Shown here: piece after piece, positions 18,715 to 28,092 of the stretch
How the letters are laid out: each line of letters starts with the position of its first letter
Numbering within the stretch: position 1 is the first letter of the stretch
Source of the DNA: Marinobacterium rhizophilum
GTDB taxonomy: Bacteria; Pseudomonadota; Gammaproteobacteria; Pseudomonadales; Balneatricaceae
Direction of reading: 5' to 3'
Length of the DNA stretch: 64,000 nucleotides
Assembly: GCF_024397915.1 (NCBI RefSeq)
Contig: NZ_CP073347.1
Span: 4,650,001-4,714,000, forward strand
Translations under genes and position numbers: made by a program
Notes under the pieces: generated by a model
What the model was told of the DNA's origin: nothing
The model's database searches: none
What the model saw: only the letters and a program-made list of their open reading frames with translations

Positions 18715-19107
18715 CTAGTCGAGGCGCCTGGGATCCAGCAGTTCGATCATGTAGCCGTCGGGGTCCTTGACGAAGGCCAGAATGCTGGTGCCGCCTTTCA
18801 TGGGGCCGGCTTCGCGCACTACCTGACCACCCCTGGTCTTGATGTTGTCGCAGGCCTCGTAGACGTCATCGACTTCGATGGCGATATGGCCGTAGGCGGT
18901 GCCCAGCTCGTAGCTGGAGGTGTCCCAGTTGTGGGTCAGCTCGAGCACGGTGGTATCGGATTCATCGCCGTAGCCGAGGAAGGCGAGGGTGAATTTGCCT
19001 TCGGGATAGTCCTTGCGACGCAGCAATCGCATGCCCATCAGCTCGGTATAGAAGGAGATTGATTTCTGCAGGTCGGTAACCCGCAACATGGTGTGTAAAA
19101 TTCGCAT
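18715..19107 (-). CDS. gloA: Lactoylglutathione lyase (glyoxalase I)
   Basis: Converts the hemithioacetal of methylglyoxal and glutathione to S-lactoylglutathione in the cytosol, 130 residues. All four metal ligands of the Ni/Co-type bacterial enzyme fall at the expected places: His5, Glu56, His74 and Glu122, within MRILHTMLRV, TTVLELTHNW, LGTAYGHIAI and DPDGYMIELL. The start at 19107 has AGGAG five bases upstream. An in-frame GTG two codons earlier overlaps that site and is less likely. It diverges from the phasin gene. Confidence 0.96.
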   Translation of the reverse strand: MRILHTMLRVTDLQKSISFYTELMGMRLLRRKDYPEGKFTLAFLGYGDESDTTVLELTHNWDTSSYELGTAYGHIAIEVDDVYEACDNIKTRGGQVVREAGPMKGGTSILAFVKDPDGYMIELLDPRRLD

Positions 19108-19256
19108 AACCACTCCTGACTGCTTGACTGGGCTTGCCCAAATCCGGTTTGAGTGCTGTATTATAAAGGCTTGTGAAGGATCATCGTAAGACTTCCTGCG
19201 CGAGTGTTACTCCGGCTTTCAGCATCATTGTTCCCGCCTCAACTAGGGTGACCGTC

Positions 19257-19583
19257 ATGTTTCAAGATTTTACCAAGCAATTCGGCACGTCAATGGAACC
19301 GTTCAAGGATCTTGTCAACGTCCAGACCAAAATGCTCGAAGAGCTGACCCGTCAGCAGATGGAATGCACCAAGTCCTGTATCGAGGCGACCATTCAGCAG
19401 ACCCGCGAAATGCAGAAATGCCAGAACGCCACGGACCTGATGGAGCTGCAGCAAGCCTACGCCAAGGAACTTGAAGAGACGCTGCGCAGCGTGGGCGAGC
19501 AGAACCTCAAGGCGTTGCAGGATGCACGTTCCGCCATCGACAAGATCACCCAGAGCAGTTTCGAGTCCTTCAACCCCAAGTGA
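19257..19583 (+). CDS. Phasin family protein
   Basis: Protein of 108 residues with phasin-like features: MFQDFTKQFGTSMEPFKDLV at the N-terminus, then an amphipathic coiled coil rich in E, Q and K up to the C-terminus. Phasins coat polyhydroxyalkanoate granules. Members without PHA genes nearby are also common, and none are present here. The start at 19257 is preceded by AGGGTGA. An upstream in-frame extension of 28 residues has no hydrophobic or conserved content. Confidence 0.8.
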   Translation: MFQDFTKQFGTSMEPFKDLVNVQTKMLEELTRQQMECTKSCIEATIQQTREMQKCQNATDLMELQQAYAKELEETLRSVGEQNLKALQDARSAIDKITQSSFESFNPK

Positions 19584-19673
19584 TCCGCACGCTGTCCTGA
19601 CCCCGTCGCAGCCTGTCGGCTGCGGCCTCGCTGCTGTTGTTTTTCCCGCCTGTTTTTATCGATACGGATTTTC

Positions 19674-20201
19674 ATGGTTGCACCCATCGGGCTGTTCTAC
19701 GGCTCCACCACCGGTAATACGGCGCATGTCGCTGAACGCATCTCCCAGCTGGCAGGGCCGGGCCTGGTCGATCTGCATGACATTGCCGACAGCGCCCTGG
19801 CGGGGCTCGATGATTACCCGTGCCTGATCTTTGGAATCTCTACCTGGGACTTTGGCGAACAGCAGCTGGACTGGCAGGATCTGTGGCCGGCGCTGGATTC
19901 ACTGGACCTGCACGGGCGTCGCTGCGCGCTCTTCGGGCTGGGAGACCAGCTGGGGTATGGCGACTGGTACCTGGATGCCATGGGATTGCTGCACCAGCGC
20001 CTGCAGGCCGCCGGTGCCTGTATCGTCGGCGCCTGGCCCAATAGCGCAGACTATGACTTTAATGCCTCGCTGGCGCTGAATGACAGGGGGGACTGTTTTG
20101 TCGGCCTGGCGCTGGATGAGGACAGCCAGCGCAGTGACACCGATCAGAGGCTTGCCTGCTGGCTGCCTCAGGTACTGGCGGCGTTCGGGCTGTCGGGCTG
20201 A
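19674..20201 (+). CDS. Flavodoxin
   Basis: FMN-binding electron carrier of 175 residues, long-chain type. The phosphate-binding loop is GSTTGNT (about residues 10-16). The 50s loop is GISTWDFGEQQLDW, and the LGDQLGYGDWYLDAMG segment includes the aromatic 90s loop that stacks on the flavin. It resembles FldA/FldB of gammaproteobacteria, and I do not assign which. Its last 34 bases overlap the 3' end of the convergent MFS gene. Confidence 0.93.
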   Translation: MVAPIGLFYGSTTGNTAHVAERISQLAGPGLVDLHDIADSALAGLDDYPCLIFGISTWDFGEQQLDWQDLWPALDSLDLHGRRCALFGLGDQLGYGDWYLDAMGLLHQRLQAAGACIVGAWPNSADYDFNASLALNDRGDCFVGLALDEDSQRSDTDQRLACWLPQVLAAFGLSG

Positions 20202-21403
20202 GGGCGCCTGGTGCACAGGGCGTACCAGAGCAGTCCCGTCGCCGGGACCAGGCAGGCAACGCCGAAGGCGACCCGGTAGGCCATGGCCGGATACTGGCCG
20301 GTAGCGCTGGCGGGCCACAGCTGCACAATGCCGCCCAGGCCCCACTGCATCACAAAGGCGCCGACGAAGATCCCCAGGTTCAGGCTGGTGCTGACCCGGC
20401 CGCTCTGGCTGGGCGGGAACTGCTGGGCCAGGCCGGCGAACATCAGCGTGCCCGAAGTGCCGAAAAAACCCAGCAGCCCCCACAGCAGCAGGCTGGGGGT
20501 GCCGCTGTCGAATTGCAACAGTACCAGCAGGCAGACAAAAGCAGCAATGCCGCCCAGGCTCAGCTGGCGCGGGGCCAGGCCCAGGTGCTGCACGCGGTCG
20601 GCGATCAGCCCCATCAGCAGGAAACCGGCCACCATCCCGGCGGCGCAGACGAACAGCACATCGGCGGCAGCGGCGTCGGACAGCCCCATCACATCCCGTA
20701 GCCAGGCGCCGACCCAGAGTGACTGCAGGGCGATAAAACTGGCCTGGGACAGTACGCTGGCCGGCGCAACGCGGTAAAAGCGTGGGTCGAGCATGACCTG
20801 TATCACCGAGAGTTTCGCCACGGCCTCGCTGACGGCCGCGGGGACGCCCGGCCTTTTGGGGACCAGCAACCAAAGCAGCAGCGAAGCCAGCAGGCACAGC
20901 AGTGCCATGCCGAGAAAGAGGCCGCGCCAGTCGGTGATGCCCAGCAGCCATTCCACCGGAGAGGTCGCCGCCAGGGCGCCGAGCCCGCCACAGGCCAGCT
21001 GCAGACCGTTCACCAGCGGCAGACGGGCCGCCGGCAGCCAGATGACATAGGCCTTGAACGCCGCCATCAGGCAGGCCGACACACCGATGCCGATCAGCCC
21101 CCGCCCCACCAGCAGTCCCAGGGCCGAATCGGCCAGGGCGAACACCAGGCTGCCGGTGGCAGCAAACAGCAGCAGGACGGCGGCAAGCTTGCGCACCTCG
21201 ATGCGATCGAGCAGCACGCCCAGGGGAATCTGGCAGGCGGCGAAAGTGAGAAAGTAGCTGCTGGATATCAGCCCCAGGGTGGCGGCATCCAGCTGCAGAT
21301 CCGCGGTGAGCGCCGGCGCCACCACCGCGCTGATCACGCGGAACAGGTAGGACAGGAAATAGCCCAGGGCGAAAGGCAGGAACAGTCGCAGCAGTGTGTT
21401 CAT
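20168..21403 (-). CDS. Major facilitator superfamily transporter
   Basis: Twelve-helix carrier of 411 residues. The N-terminal half has the loop 2-3 motif GVLLDRIEVRKLA, a variant of the MFS motif A. A charged loop around residues 190-210 separates the halves. The start at 21403 shares one base with the nhaD stop (TGATG), so the two are translationally coupled. A longer frame would run inside nhaD. The 3' end overlaps the flavodoxin gene on the opposite strand by 34 bases. Substrate unknown. Confidence 0.88.
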   Translation of the reverse strand: MNTLLRLFLPFALGYFLSYLFRVISAVVAPALTADLQLDAATLGLISSSYFLTFAACQIPLGVLLDRIEVRKLAAVLLLFAATGSLVFALADSALGLLVGRGLIGIGVSACLMAAFKAYVIWLPAARLPLVNGLQLACGGLGALAATSPVEWLLGITDWRGLFLGMALLCLLASLLLWLLVPKRPGVPAAVSEAVAKLSVIQVMLDPRFYRVAPASVLSQASFIALQSLWVGAWLRDVMGLSDAAAADVLFVCAAGMVAGFLLMGLIADRVQHLGLAPRQLSLGGIAAFVCLLVLLQFDSGTPSLLLWGLLGFFGTSGTLMFAGLAQQFPPSQSGRVSTSLNLGIFVGAFVMQWGLGGIVQLWPASATGQYPAMAYRVAFGVACLVPATGLLWYALCTRRPQPDSPNAAST

Positions 21404-22944
21404 CAGATTCCGCTTAGCCAGAGGTGACAGAGTACGCTCAGGGCATAGCCCAGGGCGATGGCCCAGGCCCAGCGCAGGTGACTCATGAAGGTGTAAACAC
21501 CGTGGGCCTGGCCCATCAGGGCGATGCCGGCCGCCGAACCGATGGAGAGCAGCGAGCCGCCCACGCCGGCGGTGAGGGTCACCAGCAGCCACTGGTCCAT
21601 GTTCATTTCCGGCGCCATGCGCAGTACCGCCAGCATGACGGGAATATTGTCGATAACCGCCGACAGTACGCCGACGGCGATATTGGCCAGGGTGGGGCCC
21701 AGGGTGCCATAGACATGCTCCGAGGCCAGGCTCAGGTAGCCCAGCTGCGCCAGCCCGCCCACCGCCAGCACCACTCCGTAAAAAAACATCAGGGTATCCC
21801 AGGATGCGCGTTCCACCACATGGAAGATATCGAACCGCCGTACCACGTCGGTGTGGTCGCCCTGGGTGGGCTCCATGTCGGTGATGTTTTCCGCCTGGTA
21901 TTGGCTCAGGTGGCCGGTGTCGCGCAGGGCAGGTTCCCGCCGGGCCAGCCGGTAACCGTAGAGTTTCAGTACGCCAAGGCCGGTCATCATGCCCAGCGCC
22001 GGGCTCATGTTGAGGCGGCTGTTGATCAGGACCGAGCAGACAATGGTGCCCAGGAAAATGCCGATGATGGGCAGGGCGCCCTGACGCATCTGTACGTTAG
22101 CGTGCAGGTTCGATGCCGGCGGCGACTGCTCGACGGCCCGGTACATCAGCAGGGCCGGCACCAGCCAGTTGACCAGCGAGGGCAGGAACAGGTGGCCAAA
22201 CTCGGAGAAGGGCACGAGGCCTTCCTGCCACACCATCAGGGTGGTGATATCGCCGAAGGGGCTGAAGGCGCCGCCGGCATTGGCGGCAATCACGATATTG
22301 ATGCTGCCCACGGTAACAAACTGGCGGTTGCCGTTGCCCACCGCCAGCACCACGGCCCCCATCAGCAGGGCGGTGGACAGGTTGTCGGCCACCGGCGAGA
22401 GCACGAAGGCCAGGGCGCCGGTAATCCAGTACACCTGGCGCAGGCTGAACTGGCGCACAATCAGCCAGGTGCGCAGAGCCCCGAAGACCTGGCGTTCCTC
22501 CAGGGTGGTGACAAAGGTCATGGCTGCCAGCAGGAAGAGGAACATTTCGGCGTATTCGAGGATGTTGTGCTGCAGCGCGGGCCCGGCGGTTTCGGTATCG
22601 CCGTGCACGGCATAGGCGATACCGGTGAGCAGCCAGATCAGGCCGGCGGCGACGATCATGGGTTTGGATTTGCGCAACAGGAAAAACTCTTCGCCGATGA
22701 CGAAGATGTAGGCCAGCACGAAAATCAGGATGGCCACTACACCGTAGAGGCTGGTGGTCAGGTCCGGGACCGTGCCCTGGGCGCTGGTGGCGGCCAGCGC
22801 CGGTGCGGTGCCCAGCAGGCCGCACAGGCACAATACAATGGAAAGCCCGGCGATCGGGTAGCGGGCCGGTGTCGCGGTCCGAGGGGAAAAGAGAGTGGCG
22901 CAGGAGGCTGAAAGTCTGGGTTTCTGTCCGTTGCTCGATCCCAT
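21403..22944 (-). CDS. nhaD: Na+/H+ antiporter NhaD
   Basis: Sodium/proton antiporter of the NhaD (ion transporter superfamily) type, 513 residues, inner membrane. It helps keep cytoplasmic sodium low in alkaline or saline conditions and fits a marine host. It has an N-terminal signal-like segment (residues 30-52), then about 12 helices. Conserved stretches are SPVADNLSTALLMGAV, ANAGGAFSPFGDITTLMVW and the later SAVIDNIPVMLAVL, the family pattern around the transport site. It is coupled to a downstream MFS gene. Confidence 0.93.
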   Translation of the reverse strand: MGSSNGQKPRLSASCATLFSPRTATPARYPIAGLSIVLCLCGLLGTAPALAATSAQGTVPDLTTSLYGVVAILIFVLAYIFVIGEEFFLLRKSKPMIVAAGLIWLLTGIAYAVHGDTETAGPALQHNILEYAEMFLFLLAAMTFVTTLEERQVFGALRTWLIVRQFSLRQVYWITGALAFVLSPVADNLSTALLMGAVVLAVGNGNRQFVTVGSINIVIAANAGGAFSPFGDITTLMVWQEGLVPFSEFGHLFLPSLVNWLVPALLMYRAVEQSPPASNLHANVQMRQGALPIIGIFLGTIVCSVLINSRLNMSPALGMMTGLGVLKLYGYRLARREPALRDTGHLSQYQAENITDMEPTQGDHTDVVRRFDIFHVVERASWDTLMFFYGVVLAVGGLAQLGYLSLASEHVYGTLGPTLANIAVGVLSAVIDNIPVMLAVLRMAPEMNMDQWLLVTLTAGVGGSLLSIGSAAGIALMGQAHGVYTFMSHLRWAWAIALGYALSVLCHLWLSGI

Positions 22945-23235
22945 CTGGCGCTCCCCTCCGTTGGCCTCTGTTGCCCAGAGTATACTTCCAAATTAAGCAG
23001 TTAGCTGCGCATACCTGCCCCCACGAGCCGGGCGGAACGCGATTTTCCGGTCGCACAGGCTGGGCTTTCTGGGTGCCCTGGTACACAGGCAGGGGCGCTT
23101 TTGGCGGGCTGGCGGCCCGGGCTTTTGGGCCTTTGGGTCAATGAGGCAGCCGCCGGCGGTAAAGATCATTTAAAGCCACCGTCGGATCGGTTAAAATACC
23201 GCCCTTTTCTAATCTGCGAGTATCGAACGCAAGCG

Positions 23236-24330
23236 ATGGAAATCAACCCGATCATCAACGCCCTGAAGGATATCGGCGAGCGCGCCGGCTCCCTGCGTGT
23301 TTATCTCGACTACGACGTCAAGAAAGAACGTCTGGAAGAGGTGTCGCGCGAACTTGAATCTGCCTCTGTGTGGGATGATCCTGCCAACGCCCAGAAGCTG
23401 GGGCGCGAGCGTGCCCAGCTCGAAGACGTGGTAGAGACCCTGGATGCGCTGGAGAGTGGTTCCACCGATGCCCGCGAACTGCTGGACATGGCCGTCGAGG
23501 AAGACGACGAAGACACTGTGGCCGAGGTCGAGAAGGAAGTCGCTGCGCTGGTGGCGCGCCTGGAAACCCTCGAGTTCCGCCGCATGTTCTCCGGCGAAGC
23601 CGACATGAACAATGCCTTTCTGGATATCCAGTCCGGCTCCGGCGGCACCGAGGCGCAGGACTGGGCCAACATCATGCTGCGCATGTTCCTGCGCTGGGGT
23701 GAAGACAAGGGCTTCAAGACCGAGCTGGTGGAAGTCTCCGAAGGTGAAGTGGCCGGTATCAAGAGTGCCACCATCCGCTTCGAAGGCGAGTACGCTTTTG
23801 GCTGGCTGCGCACCGAAACCGGCGTTCACCGGCTGGTGCGCAAGTCCCCGTTCGACTCCGGTGGCCGTCGCCACACCTCCTTTGCCTCCGTGTTCGTGTC
23901 GCCGGAAATCGACGACAACGTCGAGATCGACATCAACCCGGCGGACCTGCGCGTCGACGTCTACCGCGCCTCCGGTGCCGGCGGTCAGCACGTCAACCGG
24001 ACCGAGTCGGCGGTGCGTATTACCCACGTCCCGACCAACACCGTGGTGCAGTGCCAGAGCCAGCGTTCGCAGCACCAGAACAAGGACTTCTGTATGAAGC
24101 AGCTGCGCTCCAAGCTGTACGAGCTCGAAATGCTCAAGCGCTCGGAAGCCGCCCAGGCGCTGGAAGATTCCAAGGCCGATATCGGCTGGGGCAGCCAGAT
24201 TCGCTCCTACGTGCTGGACGACAGCCGCATCAAGGATCTGCGCACCGGTGTGCAGACCTCCAACTGCGACCGCGTGCTGGATGGCGACCTGGACATGTTT
24301 ATTGAAGCCAGCCTCAAGGCCGGTTTGTAA
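23236..24330 (+). CDS. prfB: Peptide chain release factor 2 (no programmed frameshift)
   Basis: Recognises UGA and UAA stop codons and triggers peptide release, 364 residues. The stop-codon tripeptide SPF is at residues 204-206 and the catalytic GGQ at 249-251, in SGAGGQHVNR. In E. coli and many bacteria codons 25-26 of prfB hold an in-frame TGA with a +1 frameshift. Here the site (bases 23302-23310) reads tat-ctc-gac in one continuous frame and the upstream AGGGGG element is missing. The start at 23236 gives MEINPIIN. The frame extends 45 codons further upstream without family similarity. lysS follows, the usual order. Confidence 0.96.
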   Translation: MEINPIINALKDIGERAGSLRVYLDYDVKKERLEEVSRELESASVWDDPANAQKLGRERAQLEDVVETLDALESGSTDARELLDMAVEEDDEDTVAEVEKEVAALVARLETLEFRRMFSGEADMNNAFLDIQSGSGGTEAQDWANIMLRMFLRWGEDKGFKTELVEVSEGEVAGIKSATIRFEGEYAFGWLRTETGVHRLVRKSPFDSGGRRHTSFASVFVSPEIDDNVEIDINPADLRVDVYRASGAGGQHVNRTESAVRITHVPTNTVVQCQSQRSQHQNKDFCMKQLRSKLYELEMLKRSEAAQALEDSKADIGWGSQIRSYVLDDSRIKDLRTGVQTSNCDRVLDGDLDMFIEASLKAGL

Positions 24331-24342
24331 GCCCGGCCTCCG

Positions 24343-24360
24343 GGCCCGCTCCGGCGGGCC
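24343..24360 (+). other. GC hairpin between prfB and lysS
   Basis: 7-bp perfect stem (GGCCCGC / GCGGGCC) with a TCCG loop, 12 bases after the prfB stop. There is no T run, so it is probably not a full terminator. It may protect or modulate the prfB-lysS transcript. Confidence 0.5.
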
Positions 24361-24404
24361 GGATTGACCCGCATTCAACGTTTTACAGATTAAGGTTCCC
24401 TCCG

Positions 24405-25922
24405 ATGTCCGAGACTACCCCAGCCGCCGCGCAAGACGAAAACCGCCTGATTGCCGAGCGCCGCGACAAACTCAATGCCCTGCGCGAACAGGGCAATGCC
24501 TTCCCCAACGCCTTTCGCCGCGACAGCTATGCACAGGATCTGCAGCAGGAATACGGCGACAAGACCAAGGAAGAGCTCGAAGCACTGGGACATCGGGTAT
24601 CGGTTGCCGGCCGCGTAATGCTGAACCGCGGCGCCTTTATCGTGCTGCAGGACATGAGCGGCCGCATCCAGCTGTACGTCAACAAGCCGGCGCGTCCGTT
24701 TGCCAAGTCGCTGGACCTGGGCGATATCGTCGCCATCAGCGGCGTGCTGCACAAGTCCGGCAAGGGTGACCTGTTCGTCGACATGGAAGACTGCCAGCTG
24801 CTGACCAAGAGCCTGCGTCCGCTGCCCGACAAGCACAAGGGCCTGCAGGACACCGAGATGCGCTACCGTCAGCGCTACGTGGACCTCATCACCAACGAGC
24901 AGTCCCGCCGTGTATTCGAAGTGCGCTCGGGCATCGTGTCCGGCATTCGCCGCTTCCTCACCGAGCGTCGCTTCCTGGAAGTCGAAACCCCGATGCTGCA
25001 AGCGATCCCCGGTGGCGCCTCGGCCCGTCCGTTCGTGACGCACCATAACGCGCTGGATATCGGCATGTACCTGCGTATCGCGCCGGAGCTGTACCTCAAG
25101 CGCCTGGTGGTGGGTGGCTTTGAGCGGGTGTTCGAGATCAACCGCAACTTCCGTAACGAAGGGCTGTCGACACGACACAACCCCGAGTTCACCATGATCG
25201 AGTTCTACCAGGCCTACGCCGACTACAAGGACCTGATGGATCTGACCGAAGACATGCTGCGCAGCGTGGCGCAGGAAGTGCTCGGCACCACCACCCTGAT
25301 CAACACCGTGCGCAACGAAGAGGGCGAGGTGCTGGAAAGCTTCGAATACGACCTGGCCAAGCCGTTTACGCGCCTGTCGGTGTTCGATTCCATCCTGCAC
25401 TACAACCCGGATATCACCGCGGCAGCGCTGGCCGATGACCATGCCGCCCGCCAGATCGCGCAGCGCCTGGATATCAACGTCAAGGACAGCTGGGGTCTTG
25501 GCAAGGTGCAGATCGAGATCTTCGAGAAGACCGTCGAGCACCGCCTGGACCAGCCGACCTTCATTACCGAATACCCGACCGAAGTCAGCCCGCTGGCGCG
25601 TCGCAACGATGACAACCCCTTCGTGACCGACCGCTTCGAATTCTTCGTCGGTGGTCGCGAGCTGGCCAACGGCTTCTCCGAGTTGAACGACGCCGAAGAC
25701 CAGGCCGAGCGTTTCCGTGCCCAGGTGGCCGAAAAAGACGCCGGCGACGACGAAGCCATGCACTACGATGCCGACTACATCAACGCGCTGGAATACGGCC
25801 TGCCGCCGACGGCGGGCGAAGGCATCGGTATCGACCGCTTGGTCATGCTGTTCACCGATTCGCCGTCCATCCGCGACGTTATCCTGTTCCCGGCCATGCG
25901 CCCGGTGAAGACCCAGGCATAA
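24405..25922 (+). CDS. lysS: Lysyl-tRNA synthetase, class II
   Basis: Charges tRNA-Lys, cytosolic dimer, 505 residues. It has an N-terminal OB-fold anticodon-binding domain (about 60-170), then the class II core. Motif 2 is in ERVFEINRNFRNEGLSTRHN. Late conserved blocks are GRELANGFSELND and motif 3 in GEGIGIDRLVMLF near the end. Placement after prfB is standard in gammaproteobacteria. The spacing is 74 bases with a small GC hairpin between them. Confidence 0.97.
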   Translation: MSETTPAAAQDENRLIAERRDKLNALREQGNAFPNAFRRDSYAQDLQQEYGDKTKEELEALGHRVSVAGRVMLNRGAFIVLQDMSGRIQLYVNKPARPFAKSLDLGDIVAISGVLHKSGKGDLFVDMEDCQLLTKSLRPLPDKHKGLQDTEMRYRQRYVDLITNEQSRRVFEVRSGIVSGIRRFLTERRFLEVETPMLQAIPGGASARPFVTHHNALDIGMYLRIAPELYLKRLVVGGFERVFEINRNFRNEGLSTRHNPEFTMIEFYQAYADYKDLMDLTEDMLRSVAQEVLGTTTLINTVRNEEGEVLESFEYDLAKPFTRLSVFDSILHYNPDITAAALADDHAARQIAQRLDINVKDSWGLGKVQIEIFEKTVEHRLDQPTFITEYPTEVSPLARRNDDNPFVTDRFEFFVGGRELANGFSELNDAEDQAERFRAQVAEKDAGDDEAMHYDADYINALEYGLPPTAGEGIGIDRLVMLFTDSPSIRDVILFPAMRPVKTQA

Positions 25923-25932
25923 CGTAGCCATC

Positions 25933-26379
25933 GTGGCTGCATCACACCTGCTGTTCCCGTCACCCTCGCGCAGGGTGCCGGGCAAGCGCTATCTCAATAT
26001 CGCGCTGCGCAGCCTGCACCTGGTAGGCATTGCGGGCCTGGCCGGCCACTTTCTCTACCAGTTGCCCATGGCGCAGTGGTTCGGCTTTCTGCTGCTGGGC
26101 TTTGGTGCCGGGCTTGCCATGGTGCTGATCGAACTCTACTGCGACGGCGTCTGGCTGCTGCAGCTGCGTGGCCAGGCGATCCTGCTCAAGGTGCTGTTGC
26201 TCGGGCTGGTCATCCCCTGGCCCGGCTTGCTGGCGCCGGTGTTCGTACTGGCGATTCTGATCTCGGGCTTTTTCGCCCATGCGCCTGGGCACCTGCGCTA
26301 CTACTCGCTCTACCACGGTCGGGTGGTGAAAGCCTTGCGTGATGCCAATGGCGCCATCAAGGACAGTGGACAACTCTGA
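25933..26379 (+). CDS. Small inner-membrane protein of unknown function
   Basis: 148 residues with GTG start ten bases after the lysS stop. Three to four hydrophobic segments lie at about 28-45, 50-72 and 84-115, with a basic N-terminus. It ends with a charged tail (LYHGRVVKALRDANGAIKDS). Its stop overlaps the ung start (TGATG at 26378-26381), so it is probably cotranslated with lysS and ung. No family is recognised. Confidence 0.75.
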   Translation: MAASHLLFPSPSRRVPGKRYLNIALRSLHLVGIAGLAGHFLYQLPMAQWFGFLLLGFGAGLAMVLIELYCDGVWLLQLRGQAILLKVLLLGLVIPWPGLLAPVFVLAILISGFFAHAPGHLRYYSLYHGRVVKALRDANGAIKDSGQL

Positions 26380-27104
26380 TGCCCCTGCAATGGCTCGCCC
26401 CTGACGAAAACAACCCGCAGCTCTCGCTGCAGCCGGACTGGCAGGCGCTGCTGGGCCCCGAACTCGAACAGCCCTACATGCTCGAACTGCAGCGCTTTTT
26501 GCAGGCCGAGCAACAGGCGGGCAAGCAGATTTATCCCGCCCCGGAGCACTGGCTGCACGCGCTTGAAGCCACGGCGCTGCAGGATGTAAAGGTGGTGATA
26601 CTGGGGCAGGACCCCTACCATCAGCCGGGCCAGGCCCATGGCCTGAGCTTTTCGGTGCCCGTCGGCGTCAGGGTGCCGCCCTCGCTGCGTAACATCTACA
26701 AAGAGCTGCAGGCGGATCTGGGGATTGATCCCGCGTCCCACGGTTGCCTGCAGGGCTGGGCCCGCCAGGGCGTGCTGCTGCTCAACGCCGTGCTGACGGT
26801 GGAGCAGAGCCAGGCCGCCTCCCACCAGGGGCGAGGCTGGGAGCGCTTCACTGACCGGGTGATTCATGCGGTCAATGCCCACTGTCATAACGTGGTGTTT
26901 GTCCTCTGGGGCAGCTACGCGCAGAAGAAGGGCGCCTTTGTCGACAGGTCGCGGCATCTGGTGCTGCAGGCACCGCATCCATCACCGCTGTCGGCACATC
27001 GGGGGTTCTTTGGCTGTGGGCATTTCAGCCAGGCCAATGCCTATCTGCAGGCCCACGGGCGCAGCCCGATCGACTGGCAGCTGCCCGCAGCGCCTCAGGG
27101 CTGA
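26379..27104 (+). CDS. ung: Uracil-DNA glycosylase
   Basis: Removes uracil from DNA to start base excision repair, 241 residues, family 1. The catalytic water-activating Asp78 is in GQDPYH (77-81 region) and the second catalytic His200 in HPSPLSAHRGFFGCGHF. GVLLLNAVLTV and VFVLWGSYAQKK, typical of UNG, are present. The gene shares a stop/start overlap with the preceding small membrane protein. Confidence 0.97.
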   Translation: MPLQWLAPDENNPQLSLQPDWQALLGPELEQPYMLELQRFLQAEQQAGKQIYPAPEHWLHALEATALQDVKVVILGQDPYHQPGQAHGLSFSVPVGVRVPPSLRNIYKELQADLGIDPASHGCLQGWARQGVLLLNAVLTVEQSQAASHQGRGWERFTDRVIHAVNAHCHNVVFVLWGSYAQKKGAFVDRSRHLVLQAPHPSPLSAHRGFFGCGHFSQANAYLQAHGRSPIDWQLPAAPQG

Positions 27105-27284
27105 GAGCGGCGCTTGATCCCGTGACGGGCAGAGGTTGTGGGTGCATTTCCCTGCGTCAAGACAACAGCAGTTTCCTCGAACATTGTCAGGTACTATGTT
27201 CGCCTGCCTGATCGCATTATTGTTAACCTTATCGTGCAGTGACAGCCGATGGCATATTCGTGTTTATACCTTTGATAAAGAACC

Positions 27285-27998
27285 ATGACTAAAACCAGCA
27301 TTCGCAAAACTGACAGCAAACCCGGCGCCGACGAAGTATATGACCGTATCTGGTCGGCCATTATGGAGCGCAAACTGCAGCCGGGTACGCGCCTCAAGGA
27401 AGAGGACCTGTGTGAGGTCTTCCAGACCAGCCGTGGTGGTATTCGCAAGGTGCTGCAGCGCCTGGCGCACCATAACCTGGTGAACCTGGTGCCCAACAGC
27501 GGAGCTTACGTCGCCAAGGTTACGGTGAAGGAGGCACGGGAGGTTTTCCAGGCAAGGCGCTTGATCGAAACCGAACTGGTGCGCGAACTGGCGCTGAATT
27601 TCTCCGCCGACAAGCAGCGCGCCCTGGTCGAGCATGTTGAGCTGGAGGAACAGGCCCATCGCGACGGCGACCTGAACCGTCGCATCCGCCTGTCCGGCGA
27701 GTTTCACCTCAAGATAGGCGAACTGGCCGACAAGCCGGTGCTGACCCAGTTCCTGCGCGAAATTATCTCCAGGACCTCCCTGATCATCGCCCAGTACCAG
27801 CGCGCCAGCGCCCGCCATTCAGAACAGACCGCCACCCACCCGTGCTGCGAGCACAGCGGCCTGATCGAGGCGTTCGAGCAGCAGGACGCCCCCCAGGCCG
27901 TCGAGCTGATGATCGAACACCTCAACCACCTGGAAGAGCAGCTCGATCTGACCTCCGGCACCCACAGCGCCATCGACCTGCAAAGCATTTTCCGCTGA
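27285..27998 (+). CDS. GntR family regulator, FCD (FadR-C) type
   Basis: 237 residues. The N-terminal winged helix (residues 15-78) contains QPGTRLKEEDLCEVFQTSRG and a recognition helix. The FCD ligand-binding domain (about 85-225) has ligand-coordinating residues spread through its helices, with metal-type His in the FHLKIG and CCEHSGLIEA segments. It is convergent with the first TRAP operon, which it may control. A bidirectional hairpin separates the two. Regulators of this class usually respond to small carboxylates. Confidence 0.9.
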   Translation: MTKTSIRKTDSKPGADEVYDRIWSAIMERKLQPGTRLKEEDLCEVFQTSRGGIRKVLQRLAHHNLVNLVPNSGAYVAKVTVKEAREVFQARRLIETELVRELALNFSADKQRALVEHVELEEQAHRDGDLNRRIRLSGEFHLKIGELADKPVLTQFLREIISRTSLIIAQYQRASARHSEQTATHPCCEHSGLIEAFEQQDAPQAVELMIEHLNHLEEQLDLTSGTHSAIDLQSIFR

Positions 27999-28040
27999 TT
28001 AGCTGCCGTTACTGTACGAATTCGAATGCGCGCACGAAAA

Positions 28041-28070
28041 GTAAGTCCGCCGGCAGCGGACTTACTATTT
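28041..28070. terminator. Bidirectional terminator between GntR gene and TRAP operon 1
   Basis: 10-bp perfect stem (GTAAGTCCGC / GCGGACTTAC) with a CGGCA loop. It is followed by TATTTT on the plus strand and TTTTC on the minus strand, so it can end both convergent units. Confidence 0.8.
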
Positions 28071-28092
28071 TCGGCACGGCGTGGCGCAACCT

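Noticed and set aside
23101..23235. 45-residue N-terminal extension of RF2
   Set aside because: It has no similarity to RF2 and lies upstream of the standard MEINPI start.
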